From assembly GCA_035048815.1 (NCBI GenBank), contig JAUCBN010000001.1, positions 16,507,001-16,571,000 on the forward strand: DNA of 64,000 nt, given 5' to 3'. Positions within the stretch are counted from its first letter, which is position 1; each line of letters begins with the position of its first letter. Of this stretch, positions 59,101-64,000 are shown piece by piece. Source of the DNA: Abelmoschus esculentus. Lineage: Eukaryota > Streptophyta > Magnoliopsida > Malvales > Malvaceae. Made by a program: the position numbers and the translations under genes. The notes below the pieces were generated by a model, which was not told the DNA's origin, did no database searches, and saw only the letters and a list, made by a program, of their open reading frames with translations.

Positions 59101-59391
59101 TTAATTGCCGAAAATCACCAAATTGGTCCTCCAATTTTTCCAAAAATTACAAATTGATCATTTATGCATAATTAAGCATAATTAAAAATCATTATAAAAT
59201 CTAAATTATTTTCTTTTAATTTGAAACATATTTTTAAGATTTCAAACCACCTTCCAAATTATTATTTTTCTTAATTAAAAATATCCTTATTTTATTTTTC
59301 CCAGAATTAATGAACCGGAGAACCCGATTCGACCCGAATCGAATTCTCTTAAATAAGCCTAAACTAATAACCCCAAAAACAGGATGTTACA
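56161..59391 (-). mobile_element. Solo LTR of the A/B (Del/Tekay) family, nested in LTR H
   Basis: 3231 bp, TGTAACATCC...GGGGGTTACA on the minus strand. It lacks about 250 bp relative to B, including the TTTCGAAA-word segment (around 56735), and has a mixed minisatellite at 57361-57541. No internal sequence remains. Confidence 0.92.
57361..57541 (-). repeat. LTR minisatellite: three about 22-bp units plus two about 54-bp units
   Basis: CATGACACGAAGTCACCATTGA three times, then two units with CCACGCACG(A/G)T(C/T)GG and GTCACCCTTGTTA(C/T)GTGTAGGC. It resembles LTR A in mixed unit type and differs from both LTRs of B. Confidence 0.85.
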
Positions 59392-59881
59392 ATAATTGAT
59401 TCACGAAGGGAGGTATCATCAAGGATTAGTCATCAAAATTACTTCGACTTAAGGATAAGCGAAGTCATCAAAGGACACTTTGCCGAATCTGGGTAAAGTC
59501 CACCTAAGAGAAAGGGATTGCCGCGACGGACGAAGCCATCACTGTCAAGCTAGTAAACTGTAGTTCTGCCGAGGCAGTGTTGTATGATTGCATTGGACAG
59601 AAACAAGTTAATTGAATCCACTATACAACACAACTGGTTCCTAAACACTTTCTTAATTTGGTTATTTTCTTATTATTTAATTTATTTTATTATTCAAGTT
59701 ATTTAGTTTACTTTAATCCAAATAATCTATGTTTTTATTTTATTTTATTTACAGATCAAGAAGAGAAAAGAAGGTACATTGAGTCTACCAATCCTTGTGG
59801 AGACGATACATGATGATACTTATCACTTTATTACTTGCAAAGTGTTCACTTGCACTTTTTGTGCACTTTTTACACGCAACA

Positions 59882-61115
59882 TATAGTTAAGTTGTGCATC
59901 ATTTAAAGTACGGCTAGCATAATAAACAATATGAAAAATTTTACCTCGACGCTGCCCCAAGACTACTCCCACGGTGTAGTCTCTTCGTCGCATGTCAGCT
60001 CGAGCGATAAGGTCCAATATGGGGGAACAACAATTGGTGCAGTGATCAGGCTTTGCTTCAGGTTTGTGAAAGCGCCATGGTATTTTTGATCGAACACAAA
60101 AGGTTGGTTCTGCTGCAACAACATGCACAAGGGCATGGAGATCTTGGAGAAATCCTTGATGAATCTCCGATAGAATCCCGCATGTCCAATGAAACTTCTC
60201 ATGCCCTTGACATTTGTTTGTGGTAATAGCTTCTCGATTACCTTGATCTTAGCTCTATCAACCTCAATGCCTTTGTGTGAGATCTTATGGCCTAACACAA
60301 TAGCTTTCGTCACCATGAAATGTCATTTCTCCCAATTTAGCATAAGGTCAGCCTCTTCACATCGCTTTAAAACCTTTGTTAAATTGCCAAGACATTTTTG
60401 GAAACTTTCTCCAAAAATAGAAAATACATCCATGAATATCTCAAGAGAGTCCTCAACCATATCGGAGAAGATAGCTTGCATGCAGCGCTGGAAAGTTGTC
60501 GGGGCATTACACAAATACATCCATGAATATCTCAAGAGATTCATCAACCATATCGAAGAAGATAGCTTGCATGCAGCGCTAGAAAGTTGTCGAGGCATTA
60601 CATAATCCAAAGGGCATCCTTCGACAAGCATAAGTTCCATAAGGATAAGAGAAAGTAGTCTTCTCTTTGTCCTCCTGTGCTATAGCTATTTGATTATAAC
60701 CCTAATATCCATCCAAGAAACAATAGTAAGCCTTGCTCGCCAAGCGATCCAATATTTGGTCGATGAAGAGTAGAGGAAAGTGGTCCTTCTTTATAGCCTT
60801 TTTGAGCTTGCGATAGTCCATACAAATCCTCCATCTGGTTACTACGCGTGTCGGCAATAGCTCATTGTTCTCATCGCTCACCACGGTCGTGCCTCCTTTC
60901 TTGGGTACACACTGAACCAGGCTTACCCATGAACTGTCTGATATTGGGTAAATAACTCCAACATCAAGCCATTTAAGAACGTCCTTCATAACAACTTGAT
61001 TCATGATGGGGTTGAGTCTATGCTGTGGCTCTATGGATTTGCCATGGTATTCTTCCAGAAATATCTTACGCATACAGATAGTAGGACTGATCCTTTTAAA
61101 TCCGCCATGGTCCAT
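59882..61115 (-). pseudogene. Element J: reverse transcriptase and start of RNase H (Athila-type)
   Basis: On the minus strand: GFKRISPTICMRKIFLEE, SIEPQHRLNPIMNQVV, GVIYPISDSSWVSLVQCVPKKGG, WRICMDYRKLKKA, KDHFPLLFIDQILDRLA, then GTYACRRMPFGLCNA, CMQAIFSDMVEDSLEIFMDVFSIFG (family FMDD changed to FMDV), LGHKISHKGIEVDRAKI, MRSFIGHAGFYRRFIKDFSKI and the RNase H start YYASRTLNDAQLNY. A 91-bp tandem duplication at 60422-60603 and stops near 60310, 60560, 60700 and 59965 break it. RNase H continues at 55266 beyond LTR H. Confidence 0.9.
60422..60603 (-). repeat. 91-bp tandem duplication inside the RT of element J
   Basis: 60422-60512 and 60513-60603 both run from AAATACATCCATGAATATC to GGCATTACA with about six differences. 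It covers the region around the catalytic Asp motif; 91 is not a multiple of three, so it shifts the frame. Confidence 0.87.
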
Positions 61116-61162
61116 CCTATTGCTCGTTTATGCTGTGACAAAACAAGTATACTTCTCTCATA

Positions 61163-62091
61163 CTAAGAATTTAGATTCGCAGAAATAATAACAGGTAGGG
61201 TCTCGTCTTCACCCAGATAAGCATATTTCAAATGTTGTGGCAAAATTTTCAGCTCCAACTTCGTTGCATCGAGTAACAAAGGCTTAGGAGGATTGAATTC
61301 CTCGAAATCAAGAGGTTCAAATCTCGAATTGTTTCTAGCTATCAGCAAACTAGATTGGTGCTCCTCCAATGAAGATTCACCAGCTTCTTCCTCTTCTTCA
61401 TTCATGAGCTCTTCATACTCATCTAGTTCCACAAAATTGATGTGGTAAAAATGATCAGCTTCCATTGTTAGCTCACAGTCTGCTTCCAAAATACTTCAGA
61501 ATTCTTCAGAATCAACTATGTACTTGAGAGAACCGTTGATGTTCATGGTCAATCTTTGATCTGCTACACGCATAGTGAGCTCACCCTTCTCACAATCAAT
61601 GAGAATGCAACCGATTGCTAGGAAAGGTCTCCCTAAGATGATGGATGCATTAGCATCATCCTCATAATCAAGTAACAGGAAGTCGGCTGGAAACAAGAAC
61701 TTGTCCACCCTCACTATGATATCTTCGATCTTCCCCTCAGGTCTCAAATGGGAACGAGCGCTATTTGCAATATGACGGATGTGGGTCTCGTATCTCCCAT
61801 GCCAAGCTTCACAAAAATTGACTTGGGCATCAGGTTTACACTTGATCCAAGATCACAAAGTGCTTTTCCAAAGAAATTTTCTCCAATGGAACACGGGATA
61901 ATGAAGCTGCCTGGATCCTTCTTCTTCGATGGTAGAAGACTCAAAGCAGAGAAATACTCTTCTATTGTAGTAATTGTCTTGAACTTCTCCATTTTACGCT
62001 TCTTTGTGACTATCTCCTTCAGAAATTTAGCGTAGGTTGGCATCTGGTCAATTGCCTCTAAGAGTGGGACATTTATGTATAGTTGATCCAC
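61163..62091 (-). pseudogene. Element J: protease and protease-RT linker (Athila-type)
   Basis: On the minus strand: LYINVPLLEAIDQMPTYAKF, KKRKMEKFKTI, KDPGSFIIPCSIG, then the retropepsin site KALCDLGSSVNLMPKSIF (DLG in place of DTG, as usual in this lineage), RPTSVILQIA; a shift at 61744; RPEGKIEDIIVRVDKF, PADFLLLDYEDDANASIILGRPFLA and GELTMRV. After a stop near 61496 comes an acidic linker with ELDEYEELMNEEEEEAGESS and LKYAYLGEDETLPVIIS leading to RT. Best-preserved protease in the window and a guide to what F has lost. Confidence 0.88.
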
Positions 62092-62483
62092 TTCTCCATG
62101 AACTTTGTGAACTGAATTTCATCGTTGTGGTTCCTCAGTCTCTGGGGAAAGGGTGGTGGGAGTTTAACTTATTCCACTGGTGGTGTAGGAACTGTTTTTG
62201 CTGTGGCTTTTTTACTCGCTCCATCGGTAGGTTCCTTTGTCAAACCTTCCTCCTGGTCCTTTTCCTCAAGATTTTGCTTAGGCATTTCTTCTTGCACTGG
62301 TTCGGTTAGGGAAATATCAGACTTCTTCCCCTCAAACATATCTTGCTAATTAAGTTGAGTGCAACTCCTTAGTGTGATCGCGCTACAGTGCTCTTTACCA
62401 TGTGGCTTAGTGTCTTTAGTATCACTTGGCAATCGTCTAGGCTGACGCTCTTGTAATGTCGTGGCAATTTAGACAACCTGACT
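62092..62483 (-). pseudogene. Element J: C-terminal end of gag (Athila-type)
   Basis: On the minus strand: RLPSDTKDT, HGKEHCSAITLRS, then a Glu/Lys-rich linker and LPPPFPQRLRNHNDEIQFTKFME, the usual gag-protease border of Athila. Stops near 62170 and 62470. It ends exactly at the LTR I terminus, so most of gag, the leader and PBS are missing. Confidence 0.82.
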
Positions 62484-63638
62484 TGATACGTGTCAAAGAT
62501 GCGCAATTAGTGCAAGTGAACATGTCGCAAGTAATAAGTGATATGTATTATCGAGTTGTGTTGTATAGTGAATTTGATTGATCTGTTTCTGTCTAATGTA
62601 ATTGCACTACACTACCTCGGCAGTACTGTAGACTGTTGTCTTCAGCAACGATAGTGTTCTCTGCTGCGACAATCCCTTGCTTTTGGGTAGATTTACCAAA
62701 GTTCGACAAAGTATCCTTTGATGGCTACGCTTATCCCTAAGTCGAAACACTGTTGATGAGCAGTCCTTGATGATACCTCCCGGCGTTAATCAATTATAAC
62801 CAACAACCAATCTCACACTTCTTTTAGCTGCTGAAACTCTAACCTATCCTTAGGCCGAGTTAGTATCCTCCAATCAAGTTGAATATCGCACTTATGTCTT
62901 TCATGTGTCTAACTCTCCCGAGTCTAGACAAATAGATTACTTACAAACTTCTCTCCTAAGCTTGGATGCAAGAACAAAGAATGACAAAGAGTAAGCAAAC
63001 TTTGATATTTTATTGCATTGAAACAAGAACTAAGATACAATCTGCTCTCACTAATACTCAACAACTTTCACCTAAACCCTAAGAAAGCTTAGAACATGAT
63101 GGGAAGAATTGTTCCTAGGGTAAACTCTCTCAAATTCGGCTCTCCTTAGTCCCTTGGACGGCTATGCCTTATATAGACTTGGCCTAGGGCAAACCTTTCC
63201 TAAATAGAGTACAACTTGGAGTAGGGAACAAGTTATGTGCATAGGTTACATATTTCCAAGTTTAATTCTTCTAGAAGGCTTTTTCCCGCGTGGCCTTGTC
63301 CTTGGGCTTTCCTTGTGTTGTTCAACTCCGATCCTTGGACTTCTTGTCCAACAACATTCTCCTTATTTTTCTCCTCAGTTTACCTGCCATATTGCTTTTT
63401 ATCCTCTGCTACCTCAGCATCAGGTCCTGCCTCGGCCATAGTTTGTTGTCACGACAATACTTTTTCCTGCATAAACATAGACATGCAGTAAAGTATGCCT
63501 TTTCTAGAAATATTATCTTTAATAGCATAATCCCTAAATATATCATATTAAGTATATGCATTGGTCCAAGTAGATGTAGATTTGATGATTAATGCCCATG
63601 AAAAGTGTAGAAAGTGATAGTGAGTTGAGCACTTATGA
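62484..63638 (-). mobile_element. LTR I, Athila-type, complete or nearly so
   Basis: On the minus strand it starts T(C)ATAAGTGCTCAACTC (one change in the first bases) and ends CGCATCTTTGACACGTATCA; 1155 bp, slightly short. CCTTATATAGAC promoter context at 63169-63180. It could be the 5' LTR of J after deletion of PBS and gag, or a separate solo LTR; flanking pentamers do not match well (TGACT/ATACT). Confidence 0.75.
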
Positions 63639-63812
63639 ATACTTAACATAACTGGATTCTACTCTACAAAGCACTCAATCTAGCCTCGCTTTTATCTTAT
63701 TATTTCGTTATTTAATTTTATGCTTTTATAGTTATCTTAGTCATAATTTAACCCTTCAATTCACTTGTGTTTTTAGTTTCCTTAGTGTAGTCATAAGAAG
63801 TAGCAAGATTGA
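63639..63812 (+). mobile_element. Tail of a plus-strand Athila-type LTR (fragment)
   Basis: AACTGGATTCTACTCTACAAAG and ATTTAACCCTTCAATTCACTTGTGTTTTTAG match the 3' part of LTR F (21725-21840) in order. It is bounded by LTR I on the left and another reverse LTR on the right. Confidence 0.6.
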
Positions 63813-64000
63813 TGATGCGTGTCAAATATGCGTAATTTGTGCAAGTGAAGACGTCACAAGTAATAAACTGATAAGCATTATCGTGTATCGTCTCCATAGA
63901 GATTGGTATACCCAATATGGCTTCTTTTGGCTTCTTGCTCTATAAAAGGAATAAAATAAAGACACATGTAAATTTAGGGTTTGAACGAACTAAATAACTT
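63813..64000 (-). mobile_element. U5 end of a further Athila-type LTR (-), continues past the window
   Basis: Begins TGATGCGTGTCAAATATGCG and matches 17291-17480 of D in order (CAAGTAATAAACTGATAAGC, TCGTCTCCATAGAGATTGGTATACC). Only the terminal 188 bases are inside the window. Confidence 0.8.

Larger units (their letters stand above)
55272..59881 (+). mobile_element. Solo Athila-type LTR H, split by a solo Del/Tekay LTR
   Basis: Starts TGATAAGTGCTCAATTC and ends TTTTACACGCAACA; about 1.37 kb without the nested LTR. TATATAAA lies at 55757-55764. It contains the 3' LTR landmarks (TATCATCAAGGA, CTGCCGAGGCAG at 59566-59577). Perfect TATAG duplications and absence of any internal sequence show a solo LTR inserted in the RNase H of J. 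Confidence 0.92.

Overview
The window reads as intergenic heterochromatin-like DNA from a flowering plant nuclear genome, probably a eudicot. It is AT-rich and has no intact host gene, tRNA or rRNA. Nearly all of it is Ty3/gypsy LTR retrotransposons in several lineages: Del/Tekay-type chromoviruses with LTRs of 2-3.5 kb and iMet-tRNA primer sites; a CRM-like chromovirus; and Athila-type elements with about 1.3 kb LTRs, tRNA-Asp-type primer sites and an env-like (PF20167-type) gene. The species cannot be told from the sequence. I use letters A-M for the elements.

Layout. 1-4304: 3' end of Del/Tekay element A (+) with a 3.5 kb LTR. 4305-7074: unassigned DNA with a cluster of GTATCGATAC palindromes, then a broken WD40 (JINGUBANG-like) pseudogene, the only non-transposon gene relic. 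7080-9011: solo LTR (-) with a perfect 5-bp target duplication. 9012-20648: CRM-like element E (+), split in gag by the pol-less Athila derivative D (-, 12285-18790) and cut in RT by an old Athila LTR (L). 20649-48670: pol-less Athila element F (+), split between gag and protease by Del/Tekay derivative B (-, 23645-43926), itself split by the nearly complete Del/Tekay element C (-, 29571-38518, CCAGG duplication). 48671-53346: fragments of a Del-like RT and LTR (M), an unrelated LTR (K) and an env-like gene (-). 53347-62483: Athila element J (-) with gag, PR, RT, RNase H and part of IN, interrupted in RNase H by a solo Athila LTR (H), which carries a solo 3.2 kb Del/Tekay LTR. 62484-64000: further Athila LTR pieces.

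The nesting gives a relative history: E is older than L, then F, then B, then C (five layers); J is older than H, then the B-family solo LTR. Element C is the best preserved, with complete RT, RNase H and integrase motifs but several stops and frameshifts. No element here looks autonomous.

The observations that transposon annotation does not explain: (i) four unrelated families each carry their own dispersed 8-16 bp palindromic word; (ii) both pol-less Athila elements keep a TATA-type internal promoter about 165-170 bp upstream of the env-like ATG; (iii) stop codons in the F gag are almost all TAG, as expected from decay at methylated CHG sites; (iv) composite structures such as partial LTR-PPT-LTR at the 5' end of D and pol C-terminus-LTR-PBS at E; (v) LTR minisatellites and a W-box array that differ in copy number between copies.
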